Made by a program: the position numbers and the translations under genes | In this document: piece after piece, positions 55,462 through 63,986 of the stretch | How the letters are laid out: each line of letters starts with the position of its first letter | How positions within the stretch are numbered: position 1 is the first letter of the stretch | Notes under the pieces: generated by a model | What the model saw: only the letters and a program-made list of their open reading frames with translations | Databases searched by the model: none | What the model was told of the DNA's origin: nothing | NCBI RefSeq assembly: GCF_003610355.1 | Contig: NZ_RAPY01000001.1 | Coordinates: 1,488,001 to 1,552,000 of the forward strand | Direction of reading: 5' to 3' | From: Sphingobacterium detergens | GTDB lineage: Bacteria; Bacteroidota; Bacteroidia; Sphingobacteriales; Sphingobacteriaceae | Length of the DNA stretch: 64,000 nucleotides

Positions 55462-56187
55462 CTACTTTTGGAAATACAGCAGAAGCTCCCGTCGGTAAGT
55501 TGATCCAATTGGCAATTTTTCCCCAGAATCTAACTCGGCCGAACCGCCTGAAATTTTACTGACACGCTCCAGTGAGACAATATGTGATTTATGTATTCGC
55601 ATAAAAAGATCTTTGTCTAACTTTTGTTCCATTTCAGCCGTCGTTAGTGAACTCACAAAGGATCCCGATGTGGTGAAAATCTTAACATAATTGCCCCAGC
55701 TTTGGATATATATGATGTCTTTACACATAATCCGCACAAAATCACCATCCACTTTAACGACTACAGAGGAGGCTGCTGCAGTGGCAAGCACGACAGGATG
55801 ATCCAATATTGTAGGTTTGACTGATGGATATCTGGAGAAAACGTTGTCAATCGCTGACATAAACCGCCTGATGTCAAAAGGTTTCACCAGGTAATCGACC
55901 ACCCTATATTCATAACTTTCCAAAGCATATTCTTTATATGCTGTTGTTAAAATTACAAGAGGGGGATTAGACAGTGCTCTTAACATCTCCAAGCCATTCA
56001 ATCCGGGCATATTGATATCCAAAAAAATAAGATCAACTTCATGATCATACATATAATCCATTGCTTCAACGGGATGATAGAATGAAGCTTTTAGATCCAA
56101 TTTTTTGATATCCTTGATATAATGATGAAGGACTAGATGCGCCCCTTCTTCATCGTCAACCACAATGCACCTCAAACGCTCATTCAT
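55462..56187 (-). CDS. LytTR-family response regulator (second system)
   Basis: A 241-residue response regulator: receiver with D11/D12, phosphoacceptor D57 in LIFLDINMP and VDYLVKPFDIRR; LytTR domain from about residue 140 (VKVDGDFVRIMCKDIIYI, FMRIHKSHIVSL, LPIGSTYRRELL). Its start overlaps the kinase gene end by 8 bases (56180-56187), so the two are co-translated. No paired 21-bp direct repeats like those of the 39-kb system were recognised near it. Confidence 0.92.
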   Translation of the reverse strand: MNERLRCIVVDDEEGAHLVLHHYIKDIKKLDLKASFYHPVEAMDYMYDHEVDLIFLDINMPGLNGLEMLRALSNPPLVILTTAYKEYALESYEYRVVDYLVKPFDIRRFMSAIDNVFSRYPSVKPTILDHPVVLATAAASSVVVKVDGDFVRIMCKDIIYIQSWGNYVKIFTTSGSFVSSLTTAEMEQKLDKDLFMRIHKSHIVSLERVSKISGGSAELDSGEKLPIGSTYRRELLLYFQK

Positions 56188-57238
56188 ATGCAGAAGATTT
56201 TAAATTTAATGTTAAAAAAGTATGGTAATCATGCGCTATTTCTAAACAACGCAACTTATATCGTGTCGGATAAAGCAGGGCCAAACGTTGGCGGGTATTC
56301 GCTAACCCGAGACCTGTGGAATTATTTTTCAATAGTTTATCTGCCAACGAATTTTTGATATCCACGGTCAATGAACCATCGCTAAAAGTAATAAAGATAT
56401 CCACATACCATCTCCTTTCGTTCGTAAGACTATGTTTAAAGGCATTTTCAATCAATGTGATCAAAAGTAATGGTGCAATACTATAGCGATTCAATTCATC
56501 GTCCTCCCCTGCTACCACATACCTTATCGCACAGCGTTTGCCAACGCGTTCCTTCTCCATAGCAACGTAATTAGCGATAAAATCAACTTCCTCTTTTAGG
56601 CTTATCGTATCTCTATTGGCATTTTCCAACTGGTACCGCATCAATTCCGATAGTTTCAAGATCAGTTCCGGTGTACGGGATGGCTCAGTTAAGCTCACTC
56701 CATAAAGGTTGTTGAACATATTAAAGAAAAAATGGGGATTTAGCTGTGCGTGTAAATATTTCACATTAATCTCACTTAGCATCAACTGTGCTTCATTTCT
56801 TTTCTCAACCTCATTGGCATATTGGCGCAAGAGGAAAAAAGAGAGCATTGTAAATGTACTTATCACACATAGCATAATTTGGTAGACAAAATCTTGGGAT
56901 ACGGATATCTCCCCTCTTTCATAATAGGCAGTATCGATCCAAAAATAATTAACCACAACCAAGAGTGCTGCTCCAGTTAACGTTGAAAAAACAGCACCGA
57001 TCACATATACAAAATACTTTTTCTTCATGAAGAATGAGAAAAAGAAGTGACGGTGCAACTGTGCCTGCATATACAATAGGCTAAAAAATACCAGGCCTTT
57101 GATAAAATCGATAATGGTATCAATTTTCATCCATTCATGGAGCATCGTCAACAAAAACATGGCGGTAAACAGTATAAACTCCTGTAAATACCGCTTTGAA
57201 TACCACCGACTTTTGTTTGTCATGAGACGTTGTTCCAT
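56180..57238 (-). CDS. LytS-type sensor histidine kinase (second system)
   Basis: A 352-residue membrane kinase with four predicted transmembrane segments within residues 20-140. The phosphoacceptor is H169 in YLHAQLNPHFFFNMFNN, followed by LIENAFKHSLTNE and NSTGLGLANTRQRLALLYP (N and G boxes). ATG 57238 is used; an ATG five codons later is also possible. The pair has the same layout as the 39-kb system but a distinct sequence, so it is a separate pathway. Confidence 0.92.
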   Translation of the reverse strand: MEQRLMTNKSRWYSKRYLQEFILFTAMFLLTMLHEWMKIDTIIDFIKGLVFFSLLYMQAQLHRHFFFSFFMKKKYFVYVIGAVFSTLTGAALLVVVNYFWIDTAYYERGEISVSQDFVYQIMLCVISTFTMLSFFLLRQYANEVEKRNEAQLMLSEINVKYLHAQLNPHFFFNMFNNLYGVSLTEPSRTPELILKLSELMRYQLENANRDTISLKEEVDFIANYVAMEKERVGKRCAIRYVVAGEDDELNRYSIAPLLLITLIENAFKHSLTNERRWYVDIFITFSDGSLTVDIKNSLADKLLKNNSTGLGLANTRQRLALLYPTRYKLRCLEIAHDYHTFLTLNLKSSAYE

Positions 57239-57276
57239 ATCCTGAAGTAAAATTCAACTATTTATAGATAATATGC

Positions 57277-57312
57277 AAAAAATCATGATGAACTGAGTTC
57301 ATCATGATTTTT
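57277..57312 (-). terminator. Terminator of the 57315 acetyltransferase gene
   Basis: A 16-bp perfect stem (57278-57293 with 57297-57312) with a 3-nt loop, starting 3 bases after the stop codon and followed on the minus strand by a T run. Confidence 0.88.
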
Positions 57313-57314
57313 AA

Positions 57315-57824
57315 TCAGTTCCGCTTCCATATCATGATATAGGATTTCTTTCCAAAAGGTTCCAGAAGAGATTGCTGCTCGATGCTAAACCCACAATCTT
57401 CAAAAAAAGGAACGAGCGGGTCTGTTTGCAGCAATTCGATCCAGCATGCGTTGTAAAAGTTCGTAACCGATTGACATTTCTTCCATAGGCACTCCCTTAT
57501 CGCCTGATTATCATATTGATCTCGAATGTAAAAGTCGGCATAATGGATCGTTTTCATACCCTTTAATAGCTCAGGAACAGGCGATTGCTTAATCCTAGCA
57601 TAGCCTGCAGGTTCAGCGTCGGCGAAAACGCTGATCAGCTGTGTACTCAAATTGTTGAGTTCGTCTGCCGCTCTTTGATTATTCAATTGTATATCAAGAT
57701 AATTGTTAAGATCTTTTGAGTCGACCTGGTTGTCATACATACGATGGATCTGTTCCTTTTTCAATAGGAACAACAGTTTCAATCCCTCCTCTGACGCAAT
57801 GGTAAATTTCGTTTGTAAATTCAT
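57315..57824 (-). CDS. GNAT-family N-acetyltransferase
   Basis: A 169-residue protein with a GNAT-like order: N-terminal helix region, STQLISVFADAEPAGYARIK (beta strands of the core), TIHYADFYIRDQYDNQAIRECLWKKC as the strand-4/acetyl-CoA helix, and PFFEDCGFSIEQQSLLEPFG as the C-terminal lobe. The usual R/QxxGxG/A loop is degenerate (RDQYDNQAI), so acetyl-CoA binding may be altered. Divergence from typical members leaves the substrate unknown. Confidence 0.72.
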   Translation of the reverse strand: MNLQTKFTIASEEGLKLLFLLKKEQIHRMYDNQVDSKDLNNYLDIQLNNQRAADELNNLSTQLISVFADAEPAGYARIKQSPVPELLKGMKTIHYADFYIRDQYDNQAIRECLWKKCQSVTNFYNACWIELLQTDPLVPFFEDCGFSIEQQSLLEPFGKKSYIMIWKRN

Positions 57825-57894
57825 ATCACATTATTAAAACACAAATTTACAGGCTCCAGCTCAGGGATTCCCGGTTCAGATTATGAAGAATAGA

Positions 57895-59313
57895 TCAGTA
57901 CAGTTCCTTTTTAAGGAGGTCTCCAATGTTTGCTATCGTTTCAAGATGTATGTCTGCAATACGTTGGGAGAAAACAGTTCTAAAGCAATGATCATAAGCA
58001 TCTGTAAAGGAAAAAATTGCTCCTGGTGCAAAGTAGGCACCAGATTTAGCACAGTTATCATAGAACAATTGCATATCGATCGTTGCCGGTAATCTGGTCC
58101 ATAGACTATATCCCCCAGCGGGTGTATAGGTATGACTCTCTGCGGGAAAACAGCGATTGATTTGCTCTACCAACTGTAATGCCTGCTTTTTTAGTTGCTG
58201 CCGAAATATTCGGAGATGCCTATCGTAGCTCGATGTATTCAACAATTTTGTGATAAGCTCCTGATTGAGCGGTGAGACCGATCTCCCAAGCGAAAATTTC
58301 AATCGTTCAGCTTTTTCAAAAAATTTTCCAGGAGCTAGCCAACCCAAACGGATTCCAGGGGCAATGGTTTTCGCGAATGACGAAAAAGTAAGCACAAGAC
58401 CCTCGTTATCGAGATTCCGAATAGTTGTAGGTCGGGAATGGCTGAAATAGAGATCGCCATAAATATCGTTTTCAATAATTGGGATATGATGAAAATGAGC
58501 AATTTCATATACCGCGTGCTTCGTCTCCCCAGACATTAAAATTCCTGTCGGATTATGAAAATTTGGCGTCACAACGATCACCTTAATATTATTCTTACTA
58601 CAGGCATTTTTAAGGTATTCTGTATCTAAGCCCCCCTCTCCACGAACGGGAATTTCGATGGTTCTCAAACGTAGACTGGCAATGACCTCCAGCATAGAAA
58701 AAACACAGGGGCTCTCTATGGCCACAATATCATTGGGTTCGGTAGTGATGGCTAAGGCAATATAGAAAGCCTGCAATGCGCCATCAGTAATCAGTAGTTC
58801 ATCCATGCTGATGGCTGCCCCATGTTGTGCCGAACGTCGTACAATCAGTTCTCTTAGCTCATCACTCCCATTACTGGGATAATACCGCAATAGTGCTGCT
58901 GATTTTTCGCGAATGATCTGTTGCATGGTTCGTAGTACCAATTTCTGTGGTACAAACAGATCTGAGGGTGTTGCAGCATTAAAAAAAGCAGTCTCAGCAT
59001 GTTGTTTTCGATAAGAGGTTAGACTGATGTTGTCTCTGAATACAGCATTTCTGGGAGTAAGATTTAATGTAACCAGCGTTTCATCATTTACGTTTTTTGT
59101 CCCCACAGCGACACAATAACCGGAACGGGGGAAACTCGTCGCCAGTCCTTTAAACAGGAGATCATCGAATCCACTCTGGACTGAGCTCGTACTTAAACCA
59201 TATTCTTGTTTTATCTGCCGAATAGAAGGTAACCTGTCACCTGCTTTTAATATTCCGTTTTTGATGTTTTCCTCGATTTTGGAAGTGAACACCTCATATT
59301 TATACTTCTTCAT
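57895..59313 (-). CDS. MocR/PdxR-family regulator (GntR HTH fused to aminotransferase domain)
   Basis: A 472-residue two-domain regulator. Residues 1-70 form a GntR winged helix (LPSIRQIKQEYGLSTSSVQ). The rest is a fold-type I aminotransferase with the PLP lysine in TFSSFAKTIAPGIRLGW, VIVVTPNFHNPTGILM and ENDIYGDL. In this family the PLP domain is a sensor, for example PdxR for vitamin B6, GabR for GABA. The regulated gene is unknown; it lies 73 bases after the B2 gene in the same direction, making that small module a candidate target or co-transcript. Confidence 0.9.
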   Translation of the reverse strand: MKKYKYEVFTSKIEENIKNGILKAGDRLPSIRQIKQEYGLSTSSVQSGFDDLLFKGLATSFPRSGYCVAVGTKNVNDETLVTLNLTPRNAVFRDNISLTSYRKQHAETAFFNAATPSDLFVPQKLVLRTMQQIIREKSAALLRYYPSNGSDELRELIVRRSAQHGAAISMDELLITDGALQAFYIALAITTEPNDIVAIESPCVFSMLEVIASLRLRTIEIPVRGEGGLDTEYLKNACSKNNIKVIVVTPNFHNPTGILMSGETKHAVYEIAHFHHIPIIENDIYGDLYFSHSRPTTIRNLDNEGLVLTFSSFAKTIAPGIRLGWLAPGKFFEKAERLKFSLGRSVSPLNQELITKLLNTSSYDRHLRIFRQQLKKQALQLVEQINRCFPAESHTYTPAGGYSLWTRLPATIDMQLFYDNCAKSGAYFAPGAIFSFTDAYDHCFRTVFSQRIADIHLETIANIGDLLKKELY

Positions 59314-59386
59314 CGGCCGAATTGAAAACTAGGACATGTGAATTTATGCGTTATAATAATGCATTGAACCGGATGGTCGCAGATCT

Positions 59387-59617
59387 TCAGTCTACATCTT
59401 CCACCTGGACAAATTGCATGGTAATTCCCCGTTGCTGACAAATATTTAAAATTGAAAATTCTAAACGGCTATTAATTTTAACAACAAGTAAAAACTGCCG
59501 GTCATCCAACAATAAATCAATATTCTTGATCTCTGGAAAACTCTGATATAGGAAATGATAGAGCTCACTTGCCTTCCATTTCAATTTGCGTGATAGGGAG
59601 TAAACAACTTTATACAT
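59387..59617 (-). CDS. Small protein B2 (family B), paired with A2
   Basis: A 76-residue protein with the same strand-helix-strand-strand-helix-strand order as B1 and B3: MYKVVYSLSRKL, WKASELYHFLYQSFP, IKNIDLLLDD, FLLVVKINS, RLEFSILNICQQRG, ITMQFVQVED. The shared proline, LDD and following V are in register. One cysteine is present but not in a CxxC motif. It begins 7 bases after A2, so translation is likely coupled. Function unknown; best guess is a Cys-less HMA/ferredoxin-like adaptor. Confidence 0.72.
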   Translation of the reverse strand: MYKVVYSLSRKLKWKASELYHFLYQSFPEIKNIDLLLDDRQFLLVVKINSRLEFSILNICQQRGITMQFVQVEDVD

Positions 59618-59624
59618 AATAGAT

Positions 59625-59918
59625 TTATTTCAATATCTTAACAGTAATTTGGTTTAACTGGTCAATCAAAATCCCTTTGTCCTTCAATTCATTAAAATTT
59701 CGAGCCAATCGAACTTCTTTATTCGTATTTTCTAATGCAAGCGCCAATTCATCCAGTCGTTCGATTTCCTGATGCACGAGTAGATAACAATCAAACTCCG
59801 AATTCAACAACCCGGTAGACTCTGGACGTATATGCTCATCCGTTTCAACCAACACGAGCACATATTTTTGCGCAGTTAACGTCCTTCGTACCCTTCCTAT
59901 TTTTGCATTTAATATCAT
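59625..59918 (-). CDS. Small protein A2 (family A)
   Basis: A 97-residue soluble protein, alignable with A1 over residues about 50-80: DCYLLVHQEI, DELALALE and KEVRLARNFNELKD correspond to DRFILIDDDL, DHLALILE and QKVIIMQHLEGLNQ. The N-terminal part (YVLVLVETDE) is another hydrophobic strand with a counterpart NMLILINPSQ in A1. The frame opens at TTG 59948; ATG 59918 gives the likely start. It lies between a TetR gene (153 bases upstream) and B2. Confidence 0.65.
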   Translation of the reverse strand: MILNAKIGRVRRTLTAQKYVLVLVETDEHIRPESTGLLNSEFDCYLLVHQEIERLDELALALENTNKEVRLARNFNELKDKGILIDQLNQITVKILK

Positions 59919-60071
59919 GTTATTTCGTATTTTCGTTAGACATTCCAATTGTCACATCAAAACAAACAGCTATTCAAATAGACATATTTTGTATTTATGT
60001 CGAAATCTATCGCTAAAAAAACGAGCAAATGCTCATCTATTTACTGGGGCCCGAAAACGTCTAAAATCAGC

Positions 60072-60659
60072 TTATTTTAACCCCTTTACACATATACTAG
60101 TCAACCAGGCAAGCCGTGCTTCAAAGTCAGGAAACCGATCAAAAAGCAATACTTCCTGCTCAAAACAACGGGATGTCGTTACCAACATCTCTGAGAGAAA
60201 CAGCATATCCTTTTCTTCAAGAAACTGAATTTCCCCTTTGGCAACAGCGATTCCGATCATATCACGGATCAATTCTATTTCATCATCCAACATATGACGT
60301 GTCTTGGAGACCATCAAGGCCGGGTCGGATTTCATATCCTCAAAAGCCAAGTGAAAACGTTTCGTAATCAAATTGATCTGACGCAATTTAGCCCTTAGAA
60401 AACCGACCAAATTATCCTCTAGAGAAGCTTCCCGGCTATAACTTTCTTTGGCTATTGTAAATACCTGCTGACATAAATATTCGGCTATCGCGTCAAAAAC
60501 GTCCATCTTGCTCGTAAAATAGTAGTACAGTGTACTACGTCCCTTACCACAGGCTTTAGAAATATCCTGCATTGAAACCCGCGTAAAGCCATAAGTTTCA
60601 AACACTTTCATCGAAGAAAGAATAATTTCTTCCCTAATATTTTCCTGTTGCATTGTCAT
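60072..60659 (-). CDS. TetR/AcrR-family transcriptional regulator
   Basis: A 195-residue repressor-type protein. The HTH is at residues about 13-60: SSMKVFETYGFTRVSMQDI followed by SKACGKGRSTLYYYFTSKMD, the typical TetR helix-turn-helix. The C-terminal half is helical and variable, a ligand pocket. An upstream TTG (60695) is open but ATG 60659 fits the family. It is divergent from the acetyltransferase at 60739 and in line with the A2/B2/MocR genes; an imperfect TTCAAA-N13-TTTGAA inverted repeat (60691-60715) in the spacer could be its operator. Confidence 0.88.
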   Translation of the reverse strand: MTMQQENIREEIILSSMKVFETYGFTRVSMQDISKACGKGRSTLYYYFTSKMDVFDAIAEYLCQQVFTIAKESYSREASLEDNLVGFLRAKLRQINLITKRFHLAFEDMKSDPALMVSKTRHMLDDEIELIRDMIGIAVAKGEIQFLEEKDMLFLSEMLVTTSRCFEQEVLLFDRFPDFEARLAWLTSICVKGLK

Positions 60660-60738
60660 TACTAGACAAACATACAAAAAATGTCGAAAATTCAAATCAT
60701 CGTTCTGCTTTTGAACATATTTTATTATTTTTACTGTT

Positions 60739-61317
60739 ATGATATCGGATACTTTTCCAATTTTAACAACAGAACGTCTTCATTTACGTCAAATCCAAGA
60801 TTCAGATGCTCCCGCTCTATTTTCTTATTTTTCAAAAGATGAGGTAACATTATATTTCGATTTACCAACATTCCAGCATCTGGACGAGGCTTATGAGCTT
60901 GTAAAAACCTGGCAGAAAAATTTTCTAGAAAAAGAGGCCATCCGTTGGGCGATTTGTTTAAAGGACAATCCGGATCAGCTCATTGGTTCTTGTGGTTTTC
61001 ATAATTTTTCCACTGAGCATTTTCGTGCAGAGATCGGCTATGAGCTTCATCCTGACTTCTGGCAACAAGGTATTATGACAGAAGCTATTTCCGCTATTAT
61101 TTCATTTGGTTTCGACAGCTATAAACTCAATCGCATAGAGGCCTTTATTGACCCGGACAACTTAGCTTCCCGTAGGTTGCTGGAAAAAATGGATCTTGTT
61201 TCCGAAGGAATTCTCCATGACTATTTCTTTGAGAAGGGGCGTTTCGTGGATGGTGAAATATTTGCCTTGCTTAAAAAGAACTATAGCCAGCCTACTTCCT
61301 TTCGCCAGATCGTATAA
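60739..61317 (+). CDS. GNAT-family N-acetyltransferase (RimJ/RimL type)
   Basis: A 192-residue acetyltransferase: LTTERLHLRQIQDSDAPALF at the N-terminus, IGSCGFHNFSTEHFRAEIGYE, LHPDFWQQGIMTEAISAII with the acetyl-CoA loop QQGIMT, and IDPDNLASRRLLEKMDL. This is the RimJ-like pattern found in ribosomal-protein, aminoglycoside and small-molecule acetylases. Its last 37 bases overlap the convergent DUF6624 gene. Divergent from the TetR gene, which may control it. Confidence 0.88.
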   Translation: MISDTFPILTTERLHLRQIQDSDAPALFSYFSKDEVTLYFDLPTFQHLDEAYELVKTWQKNFLEKEAIRWAICLKDNPDQLIGSCGFHNFSTEHFRAEIGYELHPDFWQQGIMTEAISAIISFGFDSYKLNRIEAFIDPDNLASRRLLEKMDLVSEGILHDYFFEKGRFVDGEIFALLKKNYSQPTSFRQIV

Positions 61318-61847
61318 TCCATATCCTGCTGATCCAAAGTCGCCAGCTGGTCTAAATCATACACGCTATCAAGTTTCATCTGGGAAAGCTCGGGTAGATT
61401 CATCCGCAAACGTTGTTTATTGAGGTTCGCTTTGTCTTCGACCGGATAGATTCCACCATCAGCGGTCAGTTGTGTTCCAAAACGCTGTGGTTTGCTCTTA
61501 AAATAATGTATTCTATCGTATAAATAGGCTATATGAGCAGGGTTGATGTCTTCTTTTTCACTGATCATCAGTTGATAACAGTGTTGCATGAAATCGGGTT
61601 CTGAGATGGCATGTTGCACAATTAACCATGCCGCCTCACTGGCCTTTGCTCCTACTTTTGAAATACCGGGATAACCTATCTCGGCAATTATTTCGCGTAA
61701 TCGCTTCGCGTTCTCACGGTGAACGGCCTCCATTGCGGGATGATAGCCCTTTTGAAGTTCCCCCTTCTCGGCCAGTTCGTTCCGTAATAGGAGATCATCA
61801 TCTGCTAATTGGACCAGTTCGTTCGCTAACTTTTTGTATAATATCAT
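61281..61847 (-). CDS. DUF6624-like protein
   Basis: A 188-residue protein with helical N-terminus (LANELVQLADDDLLLRNELAEKG) and blocks typical of DUF6624: HRENAKRLREIIAEIGYPG, VGAKASEAAWLIVQHAISEP, IAYLYDRIHYFKSKPQRFGT and DGGIYPVEDKANLNKQR. No enzymatic function is known. Its C-terminus overlaps the end of the preceding plus-strand gene by 37 bases. Confidence 0.8.
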   Translation of the reverse strand: MILYKKLANELVQLADDDLLLRNELAEKGELQKGYHPAMEAVHRENAKRLREIIAEIGYPGISKVGAKASEAAWLIVQHAISEPDFMQHCYQLMISEKEDINPAHIAYLYDRIHYFKSKPQRFGTQLTADGGIYPVEDKANLNKQRLRMNLPELSQMKLDSVYDLDQLATLDQQDMDYTIWRKEVGWL

Positions 61848-61934
61848 ACCGATTGTCTCTTATATACGCACAACTAGATGTTATTGTTTGGTCAAATGCC
61901 AAGAAAATCCACATTTGTCATGCGAGCACCTGGT

Positions 61935-62771
61935 TTATAGCAGCTTTATCATCTCAACTTGATTGATGCCATTGACCAATCCCTGTTTTTCCAAAAATAA
62001 TTTCACATCTTCCGCTTTCGCATCAATGTTGTTGAAACTTATTTTTTCCGCTGGCATTTCTTCTTTAAGGGTCTGAAAAAGCTGCGTTCCAACTCCTTTC
62101 CGCCGATATTCGGGTGCCACAGCGACTTGGTATATCCGCTTGTTTCCAGGGTTAAAAAGAATGTACCCCGCGAGTTTGTCGTCGATATATGCTCCTAATG
62201 CACTAGGTTGCAAACGATCCATACTCTTTGCTGCGTTTTGCCAACTTGGTAAAATATCCCAAAACGATTGAAATTCCTGCCAGGAGAAATTAGACAGCGG
62301 CTGGATTCTCGCCACATCGCTCACCCTAGCTGGCTGAATGGCACCACTGAAACATAGCAATTGTCTGTTGATCGAAAAACCACTTTTCTCATAGGCACGG
62401 ATGGCCGCGCCGTTACTTTCTATTGCTTCCAAAACAACCTGCCTGACCTTGTTCTCCTTAAAAAAAGGAATTAGATAATGATACATTTTCCCCACTAACC
62501 CATGCCCGCGGAATTCAGGCAGTACACCCGTTCCACCATTGTAGACCACAAGCTGACGATCTATTTCCCGCAGACCATGCATCATAAACGCGACAAGTTT
62601 GTTCTCCGCAAACGCAGCAACAGACCAAGTTAACTGAATATCTTCCATGCTGATTTTCTGTCGCAATTGTTCTATATCGAGTTGAAATGGAACAATATAA
62701 TCCTTAAAAGCTCCATTAATAGTTTGCAGCAGCTGAGGAATATCGGATTGCGTTAATTGTCGTATTTTCAT
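61935..62771 (-). CDS. Tandem GNAT acetyltransferase
   Basis: A 278-residue protein with two GNAT-like halves. The first (residues 1-130) has GTGVLPEFRGHGLVGKMYHYLI and SNGAAIRAYEKSGFSINR; the second has YQVAVAPEYRRKGVGTQLFQTL with the canonical RRKGVG acetyl-CoA loop and ends in FLEKQGLVNGINQ. Both loops are intact, unlike many double GNATs in which one domain is inactive. Substrate unknown. Confidence 0.88.
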   Translation of the reverse strand: MKIRQLTQSDIPQLLQTINGAFKDYIVPFQLDIEQLRQKISMEDIQLTWSVAAFAENKLVAFMMHGLREIDRQLVVYNGGTGVLPEFRGHGLVGKMYHYLIPFFKENKVRQVVLEAIESNGAAIRAYEKSGFSINRQLLCFSGAIQPARVSDVARIQPLSNFSWQEFQSFWDILPSWQNAAKSMDRLQPSALGAYIDDKLAGYILFNPGNKRIYQVAVAPEYRRKGVGTQLFQTLKEEMPAEKISFNNIDAKAEDVKLFLEKQGLVNGINQVEMIKLL

Positions 62772-62869
62772 TGAGCTATCATTTGTTTATTACCAAAAGA
62801 ACAAAACAGTTTGGCGTACAGACAGAATCCAGACAAAAGGACTGTTCTGAACAAGGCGATTTCTTAGAT

Positions 62870-63541
62870 TTATACCTGAGATTTAAGAACTGTCCCGATG
62901 TCCTTACAATATGCTTCCAGTGTCGCAATCAATTTAGCGACATGTATCCCATCACAGACAGCATGATGCACCTGAATTGCTATAGGCATTAAGATTTCAT
63001 CAGCCTGTTGCTGATACTTTCCAATCGTAAAAGAAGGTGCAAAATAATCTGTAAAGTCGGCAATATGAAGGTTAAAGCTATCAAAATTAATCCAGGGGAT
63101 TGCTGAAATATTAAAATGATTCTCTGGGGGCGTCTCCGGAAAAAAACGTAAATCGTCGGCATGTCTTTCGGCAACACGATTGTAATTGGCCATAAACGCT
63201 ACAAAATCCGCATCGTATACAGTCGATAGCGCCGAAAAAGTTTCAGTTTCCGGATGCAGCACAGTATATATCGGATTTACATAATCCCAAACAATGAGTT
63301 CTCCTTCCTTCATGGCCATCTTAAAAGCCTCATGATTGTTTACGGCCCTTGTAATCAGGTAAATCATGACAGGATAAAATTTATAGCCATTTTCCTTGAT
63401 AAAAGGAAGCAGGTTAGTGATATTAATTTTTGTCGTGAGGCTAAATCCGCATTTCATCTGGCTACGATAGATTGAAAAATGCTCCTTTCGGTTCCAATCC
63501 GCTAAATTTATCTTCTTATAATCTGATCCTATTTTTCCCAT
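62870..63541 (-). CDS. Chloramphenicol acetyltransferase-like protein (CatA family)
   Basis: A 223-residue member of the CAT family of trimeric acetyltransferases. The catalytic block is QVHHAVCDGIHVAKL with the catalytic histidine at about residue 193; other CAT features are WNRKEHFSIYRS, FYPVMIYLITRAVN, AIPWINFDSFNLHI and FAPSFTIGKY. The length and motif order match type A CATs that inactivate chloramphenicol. Chromosomal CAT-like copies may act on other acceptors, so resistance is inferred, not shown. Next to the deaminase gene in the same direction. Confidence 0.88.
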   Translation of the reverse strand: MGKIGSDYKKINLADWNRKEHFSIYRSQMKCGFSLTTKINITNLLPFIKENGYKFYPVMIYLITRAVNNHEAFKMAMKEGELIVWDYVNPIYTVLHPETETFSALSTVYDADFVAFMANYNRVAERHADDLRFFPETPPENHFNISAIPWINFDSFNLHIADFTDYFAPSFTIGKYQQQADEILMPIAIQVHHAVCDGIHVAKLIATLEAYCKDIGTVLKSQV

Positions 63542-63590
63542 TTTATTCCACTAATTATTTAATTTATACCAATTGGTCCAATCCTAAAAA

Positions 63591-63986
63591 TCACCAATTC
63601 CTATCGAGATCTTCTTTCCAGTCAAAAGGCAGTAATTCCTTTAAGGATTTGAATACCCCATTTTTTACTTCCACGATAGCGTCAAGATTAGTCTTGGCAA
63701 GCTGGCTTATCAATTCTCTACAACGCCCACAGGGGGGAACGGCGTTTCCGGCAGCATCCACCGCAACAAACGCCCTGACTTGAAATTCATGGTGTTTCAG
63801 CATTTCAGCAACAGCGCTATGCTCAGCGCAAAAGCCCATGGAGCAAGCCGTATCAATGCTGATTCCAGTATAAATATTGCCGGCCACTGTTTCTATAGCA
63901 GCTGCCACACCGGCATATTCAACAAAGTCATTTAATGTTTTTGTACCTGCAAGCCCGCTTGCGATTTCTTTTAATTTGTTTGTCAT
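63591..63986 (-). CDS. Cytidine deaminase-family protein
   Basis: A 131-residue zinc deaminase. Zinc ligands are C53 in MGFCAEHSAV and C86/C89 in PPCGRCREL; E55 is the proton shuttle. The short length and the shape of the C-terminal half (ELLPFDW) resemble blasticidin-S deaminase as much as housekeeping cytidine deaminases; the substrate is undecided. Its ATG (63984-63986) is preceded by a strong Shine-Dalgarno, unlike most genes here. It is 49 bases upstream of the CAT-like gene. Confidence 0.85.
   Translation of the reverse strand: MTNKLKEIASGLAGTKTLNDFVEYAGVAAAIETVAGNIYTGISIDTACSMGFCAEHSAVAEMLKHHEFQVRAFVAVDAAGNAVPPCGRCRELISQLAKTNLDAIVEVKNGVFKSLKELLPFDWKEDLDRNW

Noticed and set aside
60691..60715. 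TTCAAA-N13-TTTGAA as a firm TetR operator
   Set aside because: The spacer is long for a TetR site and AT-rich sequence produces such repeats easily; kept only as a remark in the TetR entry.
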